A stretch of DNA of 64,000 nucleotides from Pseudomonas sp. CROZ-RG-20F-R04-15 (GCF_022662375.1 NZ_JAKNQL010000008.1:1-64000); one strand, 5' to 3'. Shown: positions 48,330-58,067, counted from the stretch's first letter. Program-made: numbers and translations. Notes: generated by a model from the letters alone, not told the origin.

Positions 48330-50179
48330 ACCTGATCTTTCTGACTTTCGTATTCCCTCTGATCGGTTTCCTGCTGCTGTCGTTCTCTCGCGGACGCTGG
48401 TCGGAAAACCTCTCGGCGCTGATCGGCGTGGGTTCCATTGGCTTGTCGGCGATTGTTGCCGCCTACGTCATCTGGCAATTCAACGTCGCACCACCCGAAG
48501 GCGGTCACTACACCCTGGTACTGTGGAAGTGGATGGCGGTCGAAGGCTTCAAGCCTGACTTCGCCCTCTACGTCGACGGCCTGTCGATCACCATGCTCGG
48601 CGTGGTCGTTGGCGTCGGTTTCCTGATCCACCTGTTCGCGTCCTGGTACATGCGCGGTGAAGCGGGTTACTCGCGCTTCTTCTCGTACACCAACCTGTTT
48701 ATCGCCAGCATGCTGTTCCTGGTGCTCGGCGATAACCTGTTGTTCCTGTACTTCGGCTGGGAAGGCGTGGGCCTGTGTTCGTACCTGTTGATCGGTTTCT
48801 ACTACAGCAACCGCAACAACGGTAACGCCGCACTCAAGGCCTTCATCGTGACCCGGATCGGCGACGTGTTCATGGCCATCGGCCTGTTCATCCTGTTCCA
48901 GCAAGTGGGCACGCTGAACATCCAGGAACTGCTGGTGCTGGCACCGCAGAAATTCCAGGTCGGCGACTTCTGGATCACCCTGGCGACTCTGATGCTGCTG
49001 GGTGGCGCGGTCGGTAAATCGGCACAACTGCCACTACAAACCTGGCTGGCGGACGCGATGGCTGGCCCGACGCCGGTGTCGGCACTGATCCACGCTGCAA
49101 CCATGGTTACTGCTGGTGTTTACCTGATCGCCCGTACCCACGGTCTGTTCACCCTGGCGCCGGAAATCCTCCACCTGGTCGGCATCGTTGGTGGTGTGAC
49201 GTTGGTTCTGGCAGGTTTCGCCGCGCTGGTACAAACCGACATCAAACGTATCCTCGCCTACTCGACCATGAGCCAGATCGGCTACATGTTCCTGGCGCTG
49301 GGCGTTGGTGCATGGGATGGCGCGATTTTCCACCTGATGACCCACGCCTTCTTCAAGGCCCTGCTGTTCCTTGCTTCCGGTGCGGTAATCGTTGCCTGCC
49401 ACCACGAGCAGAACATCTTCAAGATGGGCGGTCTGTGGAAAAAACTGCCACTGGCCTACGCCAGCTTCATCGTCGGTGGTGCTGCGCTGGCCGCTCTGCC
49501 ACTGGTCACCGCAGGCTTCTACTCCAAGGACGAAATCCTCTGGGAAGCGTTCGCCAGCGGCAACCACGGTCTGCTCTACGCAGGTCTGGTCGGCGCGTTC
49601 ATGACGTCGCTGTACACCTTCCGCCTGATCTTCATCACGTTCCACGGTGAAGCCAAGACCGAAGCCCACGCCGGTCACGGCATCTCGCACTGGCTGCCAC
49701 TGTCGGTGCTGATCGTGCTGTCGACGTTCGTCGGCGCGATGATCGTGCCACCGCTGCACGGCGTTCTGCCAGAAAGCGTTGGCCATGCCGGTGGCGAAGC
49801 CAAGCACAGTCTGGAAATCGCTTCGGGCGCCATCGCCCTGGCCGGTATCCTGCTGGCAGCGCTGCTGTTCCTCGGCAAGCGTCGCTTCGTCACGGCAATC
49901 GCCAACAGCGGCATCGGCCGTTTCCTTTCGGCCTGGTGGTTCGCTGCCTGGGGCTTCGACTGGATCTACGACAAACTGTTCGTCAAGCCTTACCTGGCGA
50001 TCAGCCACGTACTGCGCAAAGACCCGCTCGACCAGACCATCGGTCTGATCCCGCGTATGGCCAAGGGTGGTCACACTGCCCTGAGCCGCACCGAGACCGG
50101 TCAACTGCGTTGGTACGCTGCTTCGATGGCTGCTGGTGCCGTGCTGGTTATCGGCGCCATCGTGCTGGTAGCGGTCTGA
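48326..50179 (+). CDS. nuoL: NADH-quinone oxidoreductase subunit L
   Basis: 617-residue antiporter-like proton-pumping subunit with the long lateral helix at the C terminus. Core [50 protein letters not shown] and [17 protein letters not shown] are family motifs. 39 nt before nuoM, which has GAAAGGAAA in the spacer. Confidence 0.97.
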   Translation: MNLIFLTFVFPLIGFLLLSFSRGRWSENLSALIGVGSIGLSAIVAAYVIWQFNVAPPEGGHYTLVLWKWMAVEGFKPDFALYVDGLSITMLGVVVGVGFLIHLFASWYMRGEAGYSRFFSYTNLFIASMLFLVLGDNLLFLYFGWEGVGLCSYLLIGFYYSNRNNGNAALKAFIVTRIGDVFMAIGLFILFQQVGTLNIQELLVLAPQKFQVGDFWITLATLMLLGGAVGKSAQLPLQTWLADAMAGPTPVSALIHAATMVTAGVYLIARTHGLFTLAPEILHLVGIVGGVTLVLAGFAALVQTDIKRILAYSTMSQIGYMFLALGVGAWDGAIFHLMTHAFFKALLFLASGAVIVACHHEQNIFKMGGLWKKLPLAYASFIVGGAALAALPLVTAGFYSKDEILWEAFASGNHGLLYAGLVGAFMTSLYTFRLIFITFHGEAKTEAHAGHGISHWLPLSVLIVLSTFVGAMIVPPLHGVLPESVGHAGGEAKHSLEIASGAIALAGILLAALLFLGKRRFVTAIANSGIGRFLSAWWFAAWGFDWIYDKLFVKPYLAISHVLRKDPLDQTIGLIPRMAKGGHTALSRTETGQLRWYAASMAAGAVLVIGAIVLVAV

Positions 50180-50218
50180 TATGAACCTTGCGAATTTGCG
50201 AAAGGAAACGAGCCCGTC

Positions 50219-51751
50219 ATGATTCTGCCTTGGCTAATCCTGATCCCCTTCATCGGCGGCCTGCTGTGCTGGATGGGTGAGCGCTTCGGCGCTACCCTCC
50301 CGCGCTGGATTGCGCTGTTGACCATGACCCTGGAACTCGCCCTCGGCCTCTGGCTGTGGGCCCACGGTGACTATTCATTTGCGCCGGCGCCTGGCGCCGA
50401 TCCGACCTGGGCGCTTGAGTTCAAGCATGTCTGGATCCAGCGCTTCGGCATCAACGTGCACCTGGCCCTCGACGGCCTGTCGCTGTTGATGATCCTGCTG
50501 ACCGGTCTGCTGGGTATCCTCTCGGTACTCTGCTCGTGGAAAGAGATTCAACGTCACGTTGGCTTCTTCCACCTGAACCTGATGTGGATCCTGGGCGGCG
50601 TTGTCGGCGTGTTCCTCGCCCTCGACCTGTTCATGTTCTTCTTCTTCTGGGAAATGATGCTGGTGCCGATGTACTTCCTCATCGCGCTCTGGGGTCACAG
50701 TTCTTCGGACGGCAAGAAAACTCGGATCTACGCAGCGACCAAGTTCTTCATCTTCACTCAGGCTTCCGGCCTGATCATGCTGGTGGCGATCCTCGGTCTG
50801 GTGCTGGTCAACTTCAACAACACTGGCGTGATTACTTTCAACTACGCCGACCTGTTGAAAACCAAGATGTCGATGACCACCGAGTACATCCTGATGCTCG
50901 GCTTCTTCATCGCCTTCGCGGTCAAGCTGCCCGTCGTACCGTTCCACTCGTGGTTGCCTGATGCCCACGCCCAGGCGCCGACTGCCGGTTCCGTCGACCT
51001 CGCCGGTATCTTGCTGAAAACCGCTGCTTACGGTCTGCTGCGTTTCGCTCTGCCGCTGTTCCCGAACGCTTCGGCCGAGTTTGCGCCGATCGCCATGACC
51101 CTCGGTCTGGTCGGGATCTTCTACGGCGCTTTCCTGGCTTTCGCCCAAACCGACATCAAGCGTCTGATCGCCTTCTCTTCCGTTTCCCACATGGGTTTCG
51201 TGTTGATCGGCATCTACTCCGGCAGCCAACTGGCCCTGCAAGGTGCAGTGATCCAGATGCTCGCGCACGGTGTGTCGGCGGCGGCACTGTTTATCCTCAG
51301 CGGTCAGTTGTACGAGCGTCTGCACACTCGTGACATGCGTGAGATGGGCGGTCTGTGGTCGCGTATCGCGTACCTGCCGGCGATCAGCCTGTTCTTTGCG
51401 GCCGCATCCCTGGGCTTGCCGGGTACCGGTAACTTTGTCGGTGAATTCCTGATCCTGATCGGCACTTTCGCCAGCGCTCCATGGATCACCGCGATTGCCA
51501 CTTCCGGTCTGGTGTTCGGTTCGGTCTACTCGCTGATCATGATCCACCGTGCCTACTTCGGTCCGTCGAAATCGGATTCGATCCTGCACGGTATGGACGC
51601 TCGCGAACTGATCATGGTGCTGGGCCTTGCGGTGCTGCTGATTTACCTCGGCGTCTACCCGCAACCGTTCCTCGACACCTCTGCCGCCACGATGCATGGC
51701 GTGCAGCAGTGGCTCGGCACCGCCTTCACTCAACTCGCTTCGGCCCGGTAA
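50219..51751 (+). CDS. nuoM: NADH-quinone oxidoreductase subunit M
   Basis: 510-residue second antiporter-like subunit. [19 protein letters not shown] (Glu in the conserved helix), [32 protein letters not shown] and [13 protein letters not shown] are visible. 7 nt before nuoN. Confidence 0.97.
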   Translation: MILPWLILIPFIGGLLCWMGERFGATLPRWIALLTMTLELALGLWLWAHGDYSFAPAPGADPTWALEFKHVWIQRFGINVHLALDGLSLLMILLTGLLGILSVLCSWKEIQRHVGFFHLNLMWILGGVVGVFLALDLFMFFFFWEMMLVPMYFLIALWGHSSSDGKKTRIYAATKFFIFTQASGLIMLVAILGLVLVNFNNTGVITFNYADLLKTKMSMTTEYILMLGFFIAFAVKLPVVPFHSWLPDAHAQAPTAGSVDLAGILLKTAAYGLLRFALPLFPNASAEFAPIAMTLGLVGIFYGAFLAFAQTDIKRLIAFSSVSHMGFVLIGIYSGSQLALQGAVIQMLAHGVSAAALFILSGQLYERLHTRDMREMGGLWSRIAYLPAISLFFAAASLGLPGTGNFVGEFLILIGTFASAPWITAIATSGLVFGSVYSLIMIHRAYFGPSKSDSILHGMDARELIMVLGLAVLLIYLGVYPQPFLDTSAATMHGVQQWLGTAFTQLASAR

Positions 51752-51758
51752 GAGCGCT

Positions 51759-53222
51759 ATGGAATTCACGATTCAACACTTTATTGCGCTTGCGCCACTG
51801 TTGATCACCAGCCTCACCATTATCGTGGTGATGCTGGCAATCGCCTGGCGCCGCAACCACTCGCAGACCTTCCTGATTTCGGTCGCCGGTCTGAACCTGG
51901 CCTTGCTGTCGATCCTCCCAGCCCTGAAAGTCGCGCCTCTGGCCGTGACTCCACTGCTGCAGATCGACTCTTTTGCCTGTCTGTACATGGCGCTGATCCT
52001 GGTCGCCACCCTCGCCTGCGTCACCCTCGCCCACGCCTACCTGGGTGATGGCGGTACGGGTTACCCGGGCAACCGTGAAGAACTCTACCTGCTGATCCTG
52101 ATGGCCGCCGCCGGTGGTCTGGTTCTGGTCAGCGCGCAGCACCTGGCCGGTTTGTTTATCGGCCTGGAACTGCTCTCGGTACCGGTTTACGGTCTGGTGG
52201 CTTACGCCTTCTTCAACAAGCGTTCGCTGGAAGCCGGCATCAAGTACATGGTGCTGTCGGCCGCCGGTTCCGCGTTCCTGTTGTTCGGTATGGCGCTGCT
52301 GTACGCCGACTCGGGTTCGTTGAGCTTCGTCGGTATCGGTCAGGCTCTGGCTGCGACTGGCCTGCCTAGCTCGCTGGCACAACTGGGCCTGGGCATGATG
52401 CTGATCGGTCTGGCGTTCAAGCTCTCGCTGGTTCCGTTCCACCTGTGGACGCCGGACGTTTACGAAGGTGCTCCGGCACCGGTGGCGGCGTTCCTCGCAA
52501 CCGCTTCGAAGGTTGCAGTGTTTGCGGTGATGGTGCGTCTGTTCCAGATCTCCCCTGCCGCCAGCAGTGGCGTACTGAGCGACGTGCTGACCGTTATCGC
52601 CATCGCCTCGATCCTGTTCGGTAACCTGTTGGCCCTGACCCAGAGCAACCTCAAGCGTCTGCTCGGTTACTCGTCCATCGCGCACTTCGGCTACCTGCTG
52701 ATCGCACTGGTGGCGAGCAAAGGCCTGGCGGTGGAAGCCATCGGCGTGTACCTGGTGACTTATGTGATCACCAGCCTCGGCGCCTTCGGCGTGATCACCC
52801 TGATGTCCTCGCCGTACAACGGCCGTGACGCGGATGCCCTGTACGAATACCGCGGCCTGTTCTGGCGCCGTCCGTACCTGACCGCCGTACTGACCGTGAT
52901 GATGCTGTCGCTGGCAGGTATCCCGCTGACCGCTGGCTTCATCGGCAAGTTCTACATCATCGCTACCGGTGTTGAATCGCACCAATGGTGGCTGGTCGGG
53001 TCCTTGGTACTGGGCAGCGCCATCGGCGTCTTCTACTACCTGCGCGTGATGGTCACCCTGTACCTGATCGAGCCAAACCTGCGTCGCCACGACGCCCAGC
53101 TGCACTGGGAACAGAAGGCAGGCGGCGTGATGCTGCTGGCCATCGCCCTGGTCGCATTCTTCCTGGGTGTGTACCCGCAGCCATTGCTGACTCTGGTTCA
53201 GCAGGCGGGTCTGGCGGGCTGA
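51759..53222 (+). CDS. nuoN: NADH-quinone oxidoreductase subunit N
   Basis: 487-residue third antiporter-like subunit and last gene of the operon. [49 protein letters not shown] and [17 protein letters not shown] are the family motifs. ATG at 51759; an earlier in-frame ATG lies inside nuoM. Followed by a strong terminator. Confidence 0.97.
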   Translation: MEFTIQHFIALAPLLITSLTIIVVMLAIAWRRNHSQTFLISVAGLNLALLSILPALKVAPLAVTPLLQIDSFACLYMALILVATLACVTLAHAYLGDGGTGYPGNREELYLLILMAAAGGLVLVSAQHLAGLFIGLELLSVPVYGLVAYAFFNKRSLEAGIKYMVLSAAGSAFLLFGMALLYADSGSLSFVGIGQALAATGLPSSLAQLGLGMMLIGLAFKLSLVPFHLWTPDVYEGAPAPVAAFLATASKVAVFAVMVRLFQISPAASSGVLSDVLTVIAIASILFGNLLALTQSNLKRLLGYSSIAHFGYLLIALVASKGLAVEAIGVYLVTYVITSLGAFGVITLMSSPYNGRDADALYEYRGLFWRRPYLTAVLTVMMLSLAGIPLTAGFIGKFYIIATGVESHQWWLVGSLVLGSAIGVFYYLRVMVTLYLIEPNLRRHDAQLHWEQKAGGVMLLAIALVAFFLGVYPQPLLTLVQQAGLAG

Positions 53223-53251
53223 TTGCTCCGTCGCTTTTAGCTACAAATAGA

Positions 53252-53281
53252 AACGGCACCTTCGGGTGCCGTTTTTATTTT
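53252..53281 (+). terminator. nuo operon terminator
   Basis: Perfect 9-bp stem AACGGCACC (53252-53260) / GGTGCCGTT (53265-53273), TTCG tetraloop, then TTTATTTTT. Confidence 0.93.
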
Positions 53282-53282
53282 T

Positions 53283-53375
53283 GCGGGCAAGCCCGGCTCC
53301 CACAGGTTTCGATGGTGTTCACAAAGTCTGTAACCACCCTGGATCACTGTGGGAGCGAGCCTGCTCGCGAAGGCG
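53283..53375. repeat. Mixed REP pair
   Basis: Left unit 53283-53305 is a different REP subtype (GCGGGCAAGCCCGGCTCCCA); right unit 53347-53375 is the common GTGGGAGCGAGC type with the CTGCTCGCGAAGG end. The two share only the TCCCACAG/CTGTGGGA end. Confidence 0.8.
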
Positions 53376-53638
53376 TCGGCACATTCAACCTCTTCTTCGC
53401 CTGACACCCCGCCGCTATCACCATTCGGCGTTGGGCACTGCTTGCGGGACTGTTCCGACTCGGCAGCTGCGAAGCGTCTTCATAGATCAATCGAACGTTC
53501 TCACCACACGCGGCGATTCGTCCTACAGGTGTTTTTACGAGCGGCGTCTACCGTTGAAAAAGGGACGAAAAGCAAGGCCAGGAGGCCTTGACCGATTCGA
53601 TTATCGAGACAACACTATACGTAGGTAGCGTACAGAAC
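53376..53638. promoter_or_regulatory. Upstream region of the higBA-like pair
   Basis: About 260 bp with no gene. An inverted repeat CAAGGCC (53573-53579) / GGCCTTG (53584-53590) and TACG-N7-CGTA (about 53619-53633) lie just before the toxin start and are candidate antitoxin operators, since such pairs usually repress themselves. No firm promoter call. Confidence 0.45.
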
Positions 53639-53989
53639 ATGAATGCTCTATTTATCGAATTGCCTGTATTTCAGAAGCACCGAGACGACTATCTGGATGA
53701 CGATCTGTTTCGCAGCTTTCAACTGGAGTTGCTGAAAAATCCGGAAGCGGGCGATCTCATCGAGGACACAGGCGGGCTCCGTAAAATTCGCTTTGGCGAC
53801 CAACGAAGAGGGAAAGGTAAGCGCAGCGGATTACGAGTGATTTATTACTGGTGGTCAGGCTTCGATCAGTTCTGGCTCTTTACCGTCTACAACAAAAACG
53901 AGCAGGACGATTTGACGCCTGCCCAGAAAAAACTTTTCAGAAAAACGCTGGATAGAGAACTCAACGTGAGAACCCACTATGAAACGTGA
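53639..53989 (+). CDS. RelE/HigB-2-like mRNA-interferase toxin
   Basis: 116-residue RelE-superfamily toxin of the HigB-2 type, expected to cleave mRNA on the ribosome. Family block GLRKIRFGDQRRGKGKRSGLRVIYYWW (residues ~47-73), then FWLFTVYNKNEQDDLTPAQKK. I chose the ATG at 53639 (MNALFIELPVF, family-typical) over a TTG at 53588. The antitoxin gene overlaps its 3' end by 11 bp: toxin-first order, as in higBA. Confidence 0.85.
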   Translation: MNALFIELPVFQKHRDDYLDDDLFRSFQLELLKNPEAGDLIEDTGGLRKIRFGDQRRGKGKRSGLRVIYYWWSGFDQFWLFTVYNKNEQDDLTPAQKKLFRKTLDRELNVRTHYET

Positions 53990-54293
53990 CATTTTTTCCG
54001 AACTGATGGATGGACTGGAAGCACTGGCCGATGAACGCCAAGGCAAAATCACCTTGCGTACCCACAAAGTTCAACTGCCAAAACTGATGCCGATCACTGC
54101 TGAAGAAGTGATAGCCATCCGTCAGCAACTTAATCTTTCCCGGTCAGTATTCGCGATGTATCTACGCACCAACACGCGAACGCTCGAAAACTGGGAGCAA
54201 GGACGAGCAACGCCCAATGCTCAGGCCACAACCCTGATCCGTCTGGTCGAGCGTTTTCCACAGACAATCGAACAACTCGCAGCCCTGACCTGA
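53979..54293 (+). CDS. HigA-2-like antitoxin, Xre-type HTH
   Basis: 104-residue antitoxin with an N-terminal toxin-binding part and a Cro/C1-type helix-turn-helix at residues ~45-80 (ITAEEVIAIRQQLNLSRSVFAMYL; TRTLENWEQGRATPNAQA). It overlaps the toxin by 11 bp, giving coupled translation, and probably represses its own promoter. Confidence 0.86.
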   Translation: MKRDIFSELMDGLEALADERQGKITLRTHKVQLPKLMPITAEEVIAIRQQLNLSRSVFAMYLRTNTRTLENWEQGRATPNAQATTLIRLVERFPQTIEQLAALT

Positions 54294-54467
54294 CACAGGG
54301 TTTTAATTCCAGCCACATGACGAAATTGTAATTCCCCCATCACCTCCCCGTTATCCGCAGCTTGCAACGATGTCACCCGGCGACCAATGCCGGCGGGCCC
54401 TGCCCCGTCGAACAATAAAACCCACGCCGAAGCACGTTCCCGTTCTGCCGAACCCAAGGAGTGTTTG

Positions 54468-55793
54468 ATGGTTAACAATTCGAAAATATCGATGGCCGCT
54501 TTAGCGGTGGTGGTCGGCGCCGGGCCGTCCGTGGTGTTTGCTGAAGACAAGCCTGAAGGCTTTGTCGAAGGCAGCAGCCTGACGCTGCTCAACCGCAACT
54601 TCTACTTCAATCGTGATCATCGCAATGGCCAGTCCAGCCCCACCGGCAACGGTTATTCCGAGGCCTGGGCGCATGCCGTGATCAGCAAGTTCGAATCCGG
54701 TTTTACCCAAGGCACCGTTGGCGTCGGGGTTGATGCGTTTGCGATGATCGGGCTGAAACTCGATACCGGTGACGGGCGCAACGGTGGCCGTAGTTCGTTT
54801 GATGTGTTGCCGGTCAACAGTGATGGCGAGGCGCGGGACGAATACACCAAGGTCGGTGGCGCGGCGAAAATCCGGGCGTTCGATACGGTGGTCAAGGTCG
54901 GTGATGTATTCCCGGCCAACCCGATGGTCGCGGCCGGTGATTCGCGCTTGCTGCCGGAAAGTTTTCGCGGGGTGACGGCGACCAACACCAGCATCGAAGG
55001 TCTGTCGGTTCAGGGCGGTCGCCTGCATGCGATGAGCCAACCGGTGTCCAGCGACATGCGCGAGAACTTCGCGACCTTCTACGCAGGCCCGGTCAATTCG
55101 CCGTGGATCGCGTATGGCGGCGGCGATTACGTGCTGAACAAAAATCTCACTTTCAGCCTGTATTCCAGCCGTCTCAAGGATGCGTGGAATCAGTATTACG
55201 CCGGCACCGCTTGGACCTATCCGCTCTCGGATGACCTTTCGCTGTTCGGTGGTCTGAACTATTACAAGGCCGTCGACGAGGGCAAACAACTGCTCGGCGA
55301 ATTCGACAACAACATCTGGAGTGGCCGCGTCGGCGTCAAGCTGGGTGCACACTCTGTCGCCCTCTCCCACCAGCGCAACAACGGTAATGACGACTTCGAT
55401 TACCTGCGCCAGTCCGACTCGATCTTCCTCGACAACTCGATCCAGTACAGCGACTTCAACTCGCCGAAAGAACGTTCGTGGATGGTGAGGTATGACCTCG
55501 ACATGAGCACTTACGGCGTACCGGGTCTGTCGTTCATGACCCGTTACGCGCGCGGCACCGACGCCGATTATTCCAACGCCAACGCGGTGTACATGCGCCG
55601 CGATGCCGAAGGGAATCCGCTGACCGATCAGAAACGTTGGGAGCGCGATATCGAAGTCAAATACGTAGTGCAGAGCGGCTCGATGAAAGACCTGTCACTG
55701 CGCTTGCGCCAAGCCACAACCCGCGCCACGGCGTTTGAGTCGGATCTGGAAGAAGTGCGGGTGATTGTCGAGTATCCGCTGGCGATTCTTTGA
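54468..55793 (+). CDS. OprD-family outer-membrane porin
   Basis: 441-residue substrate-specific porin. Signal peptide MVNNSKISMAALAVVVGAGPSVVFA, then the OprD start FVEGSSLTLLNRNFYFNRDHR, GVGVDAFAMIGLKLDTG, SFRGVTATNTSIEGLSVQGGRL and an amphipathic C-terminal strand. AAGGAG before the ATG at 54468. Takes up small amino acids, peptides or organic acids; substrate cannot be told. Single-gene unit with its own terminator. Confidence 0.92.
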   Translation: MVNNSKISMAALAVVVGAGPSVVFAEDKPEGFVEGSSLTLLNRNFYFNRDHRNGQSSPTGNGYSEAWAHAVISKFESGFTQGTVGVGVDAFAMIGLKLDTGDGRNGGRSSFDVLPVNSDGEARDEYTKVGGAAKIRAFDTVVKVGDVFPANPMVAAGDSRLLPESFRGVTATNTSIEGLSVQGGRLHAMSQPVSSDMRENFATFYAGPVNSPWIAYGGGDYVLNKNLTFSLYSSRLKDAWNQYYAGTAWTYPLSDDLSLFGGLNYYKAVDEGKQLLGEFDNNIWSGRVGVKLGAHSVALSHQRNNGNDDFDYLRQSDSIFLDNSIQYSDFNSPKERSWMVRYDLDMSTYGVPGLSFMTRYARGTDADYSNANAVYMRRDAEGNPLTDQKRWERDIEVKYVVQSGSMKDLSLRLRQATTRATAFESDLEEVRVIVEYPLAIL

Positions 55794-55858
55794 TTGCGCA
55801 GTTGATGCAAATTCACCTTTAGAAGCTCCTTGCTCCTTTGGTAAGAGGTGAATCTTTT

Positions 55859-55883
55859 GGCGTCCTTCGGGGCGCCTTTTTTT
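55859..55883 (+). terminator. Porin gene terminator
   Basis: Stem GGCGTCC / GGGCGCC (one G-T pair) around a TTCG loop (55859-55876), then seven T. Confidence 0.85.
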
Positions 55884-55928
55884 GCGCTGCGTTTTGCCGT
55901 GGTTATGTATTCCAGGTTTAGGCCCGGC

Positions 55929-55949
55929 CCTCACCCTAGCCCTCTCCCA
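55929..55949. repeat. Dispersed CCTCACCCTAGCCCTCTCCC element
   Basis: The same 20-mer occurs at 21361-21380 in the infA-clpA repeat island; here it is followed by AGAGGTAGAGGGGACTGA, again resembling that island. Confidence 0.75.
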
Positions 55950-56103
55950 GAGGTAGAGGGGACTGACCGAGTTGGCTGTTGAAGATACATCGACCTGAAA
56001 AACCGAGGCGTACTCTGGTTTTGAATGGCTTGAAGATCTGTTCCCTTTCTCCTTTGGGGTTGTCCACCGCTTCGAAAAGGGCAGATGAGGGATTGTGAGA
56101 GCC

Positions 56104-56250
56104 TCACGCAACGCAAATAAAATCGGTCCTCGGTAAATAAGCCACAGGCTCGACATCATCGAGCGCACTGCTCACCGTCAGTTCGCCAATCATCACGACT
56201 TGCACGCCTCGAAAAACGTCATCTGATTTCGGCAGCACACCCAGCGACGG
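56104..56250 (-). pseudogene. Decayed C-terminal fragment of a DUF6124 gene
   Basis: Minus-strand reading gives RGVQVVMIGELTVSSALDDV near its middle, which lines up with the C terminus of the intact DUF6124 gene 0.4 kb away (GIAQVVMLGELAVNKALDNV). It is open for only ~48 codons between stops at 56251-56253 and 56104-56106, has no start and no N-terminal part. I take it as the remnant of a tandem copy. Confidence 0.65.
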
Positions 56251-56256
56251 TTAATG

Positions 56257-56502
56257 TCAGCTCCAACGTTTTGGGCGAGCTTTCAATTGGTGTAAGCGAA
56301 TATTGCTTCGGGCGGGGTTAGCTTCGATAGTCTGCTCGAATGCGTTGAATGCGACGTCATCGAGAAGATACGGTTGCGCCTCCAGAATCGTCTGCTGGCA
56401 CATGACGGGTGCAAGATCATTCACGTGCTGTTTCTTTCGATCTGTTCTTCGACAGCTTGAAAAGAGATCGGTAATCACATCGCGCTCAATTGGACTGGGC
56501 AT
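56257..56502 (-). CDS. Small hypothetical protein
   Basis: 81-residue basic protein, no signal peptide or membrane segment; not recognised. ATG at 56502 has GGAG 8 nt upstream, better than an in-frame ATG at 56529. Sequence features: DRKKQHVNDLAPVMCQQTIL and a basic C terminus LKARPKRW. It sits between the intact DUF6124 gene and the DUF6124 remnant, so it could be part of the same small accessory cassette or a chance frame. Confidence 0.45.
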   Translation of the reverse strand: MPSPIERDVITDLFSSCRRTDRKKQHVNDLAPVMCQQTILEAQPYLLDDVAFNAFEQTIEANPARSNIRLHQLKARPKRWS

Positions 56503-56587
56503 TGACCTGTCTCCGTTGTGTTCGGGCATTGGTCTGCGTTAGCCACGGCGTGGCGAGAAATACAACTCCCGCCACTTTGTCAGTGAC

Positions 56588-56968
56588 CTATTGAGCAGGA
56601 TCTACGTTATCCAGCGCCTTGTTCACCGCCAGTTCACCAAGCATGACGACCTGCGCGATACCGAGCAGGGTCTTGCGATGGGTGCCGCCTAATAGCGCAG
56701 CGAAGTCACCGAGCATCACCGTGGCCGAGGCCAGGGATTCGCTGGCGTTGGCCAGTAATGATTCGGTGTCGGCTTTGGGATTGACCAGGAACATCTGGTT
56801 GGGGATGTACGGTGCGGACATGATGGCGGCTGAGGGTTTGAGGTAGAAATCGAGGGCGCGGTCGGCGGCTTCGTGGAGTTTTCTAGTCTCAATGGAGACG
56901 TAGGGGGATGTTGAGTTGGCGTCAGGGATTGCGTCTGTTTCGGGGGGATTTGGGGTTGGCTTTTTCAT
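56588..56968 (-). CDS. DUF6124 family protein
   Basis: 126-residue cytoplasmic protein matching, from memory, the Pseudomonas-specific DUF6124 family. Pro-rich N terminus (KKPTPNPPETDA), a middle ETRKLHEAADRALDFYL, and a helical C-terminal half with ASESLASATVMLGDFAALL and AQVVMLGELAVNKALDNVD. Function unknown. Preceded by a long, structured, gene-free leader (56969-57339) and followed by a decayed second copy. Confidence 0.75.
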   Translation of the reverse strand: MKKPTPNPPETDAIPDANSTSPYVSIETRKLHEAADRALDFYLKPSAAIMSAPYIPNQMFLVNPKADTESLLANASESLASATVMLGDFAALLGGTHRKTLLGIAQVVMLGELAVNKALDNVDPAQ

Positions 56969-57339
56969 AATGTTTTACTCAGCTTGAAGGTGGAGCTGGC
57001 CCTTTCGGTTCCACGCGAAAGGGTGGCAGCTGTACGCAGGTTGGAACCCGGGCAACTGAGCAAACCCGACAGACTCGAAGTCTCCCGCGCACAGCCGCCA
57101 TAACGGAGTGCACACATGAAAGTGCGCAAGCATACGTCATGAACAGTGCGTTTTGCTTCAGTTGAGCCGCGGGGTTCCAATCCCGATCGCTGAATTGGCA
57201 GCGACCCACACAGGCTAGAGAGCGGACGTCCGACGGACAACCTGAAAACATTGTGGGAAGGTTCCGCAATTCCCACACAACCTTTAAACATCACGAATTG
57301 AAATACGCAGCGTGATACTGAACATCGGCCCCCGTAGAT
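56969..57339 (-). promoter_or_regulatory. Structured leader upstream of the DUF6124 gene (candidate RNA element)
   Basis: 370 bp with several exact hairpins: CCCTTTCG/CGAAAGGG (57000-57007 with 57016-57023, extendable by AGCTG/CAGCT), CGCTG/CAGCG (57188-57203), CGGACGTCCG (57223-57232) and TGTGGGAA/TTCCCACA (57252-57259 with 57270-57277). Two open frames cross it on the minus strand but have atypical, Cys- and Ser-rich composition, so I treat it as non-coding. It may be a cis-regulatory or independent RNA. Confidence 0.5.
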
Positions 57340-57672
57340 TCAGCTCCCGCCGTTCCGACACACGCCAATCACGCTGTACTTGATGGTGTTGAGCCGGCCT
57401 TTGGAATCCTCGTAGGTCATCGCGGTCGGCACCACATTGCACGCAGCCTGCGGCTTCACCACGCTCACCACCTTGACCACGTCCAGCTTCATTCCGTATT
57501 CGTAATCCTTCACCACCGGCGGCGCTTTGCCCTGGTTGGCGGCGTACTGTTCCATGGCTTTGCTGTTGGCGCTGAGCGCGCGTTCGAAAGTGCGGTCACC
57601 ACCGCCTTCAGCCAGCACATTCACCGACATCGCCATGACGCCGGCGAACGCTATCCACTTGAGCATGTTCAT
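57340..57672 (-). CDS. DUF2790 family secreted protein
   Basis: 110-residue periplasmic-type protein with signal peptide (MNMLKWIAFAGVMAMSVNVLA) and DUF2790 features: PPVVKDYEYGMKLDVVKVVSV, two Cys (CNVVPTAMTYEDSKGRL; VGVCRNGG region) that could pair. The mature N terminus EGGGDRTFER...N..AME matches the PtrA-like gene next to it. AAGGA 6-7 nt upstream selects the ATG at 57672 over 57678. In Pseudomonas such small proteins are often induced by copper or other metals; here they lie beside czcCBA. Confidence 0.8.
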   Translation of the reverse strand: MNMLKWIAFAGVMAMSVNVLAEGGGDRTFERALSANSKAMEQYAANQGKAPPVVKDYEYGMKLDVVKVVSVVKPQAACNVVPTAMTYEDSKGRLNTIKYSVIGVCRNGGS

Positions 57673-57695
57673 ATCCATTTCCTTCCCATCCAGGC

Positions 57696-57733
57696 TAAAA
57701 AAAAGCCCGGCATCGATGCGCGATATCGGGCTT
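57696..57733 (-). terminator. Terminator of the PtrA-like gene
   Basis: On the minus strand, stem AAGCCCG / CGGGCTT (57727-57733 with 57703-57709) followed by an eight-T run; lies between the PtrA-like gene and the DUF2790 gene, so the latter needs read-through or its own promoter. Confidence 0.8.
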
Positions 57734-57750
57734 GTTCAAGTGCGGCAGGC

Positions 57751-57954
57751 TTACAGATCGCGGGTCTTGTCGTCTTTCTTGTCAGTGACGACAACCGGGT
57801 TGCCGGCGGCTTTTTCCTTGGCGACGAACAGCTCCATGGAGCGGTCGTTGCTGGTCATCATCCGCTCGAATGTGCGGTCACCCCCGCCTTCGGCCAGGGC
57901 TATGGAAGAGATCGCCAACGCCACAACAAGAGCACCCATCTGTACGATTTTCAT
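57751..57954 (-). CDS. PtrA N-terminal-domain-like small secreted protein
   Basis: 67-residue exported protein: signal peptide MKIVQMGALVVALAISSIALA, then EGGGDRTFERMMTSNDRSME, the region seen in Pseudomonas PtrA-type co-regulatory proteins, and a charged tail (DKKDDKTRDL). PtrA in P. aeruginosa is a copper-responsive periplasmic protein. The mature N terminus is nearly the same as that of the DUF2790 neighbour. A GAGGAATCAAAG site precedes ATG. A 16-bp box shared with czcC lies 72 nt upstream. Confidence 0.78.
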   Translation of the reverse strand: MKIVQMGALVVALAISSIALAEGGGDRTFERMMTSNDRSMELFVAKEKAAGNPVVVTDKKDDKTRDL

Positions 57955-58026
57955 CTTTGATTCCTCGTTTAAGTAACTGACGGGATCAAGGTAACAAGGC
58001 GCACCTTTCGTGACGGTGGCGGGGAA

Positions 58027-58042
58027 ATTACATATCCGTTAT
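58027..58042. promoter_or_regulatory. Candidate metal-response box upstream of the PtrA-like gene
   Basis: ATTACATATCCGTTAT; 15 of 16 bases match the box upstream of czcC. It contains two TTA half-sites 11 bp apart, the spacing used by OmpR/PhoB-type response regulators such as CzcR or CopR. Confidence 0.55.
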
Positions 58043-58067
58043 CTCCCGGATCAGGGCACGGAAACCC

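Noticed and set aside
54294..54467. CCGTTATCC and GTAATT motifs before the OprD-like gene as a third copy of the metal box
   Set aside because: The two pieces are too far apart and the rest of the 16-mer does not match.
56965..57294. Two overlapping ~100-codon frames upstream of the DUF6124 gene
   Set aside because: Composition is Cys/Ser/Arg-rich with no domain, and the DNA is dominated by hairpins; treated as a leader region.
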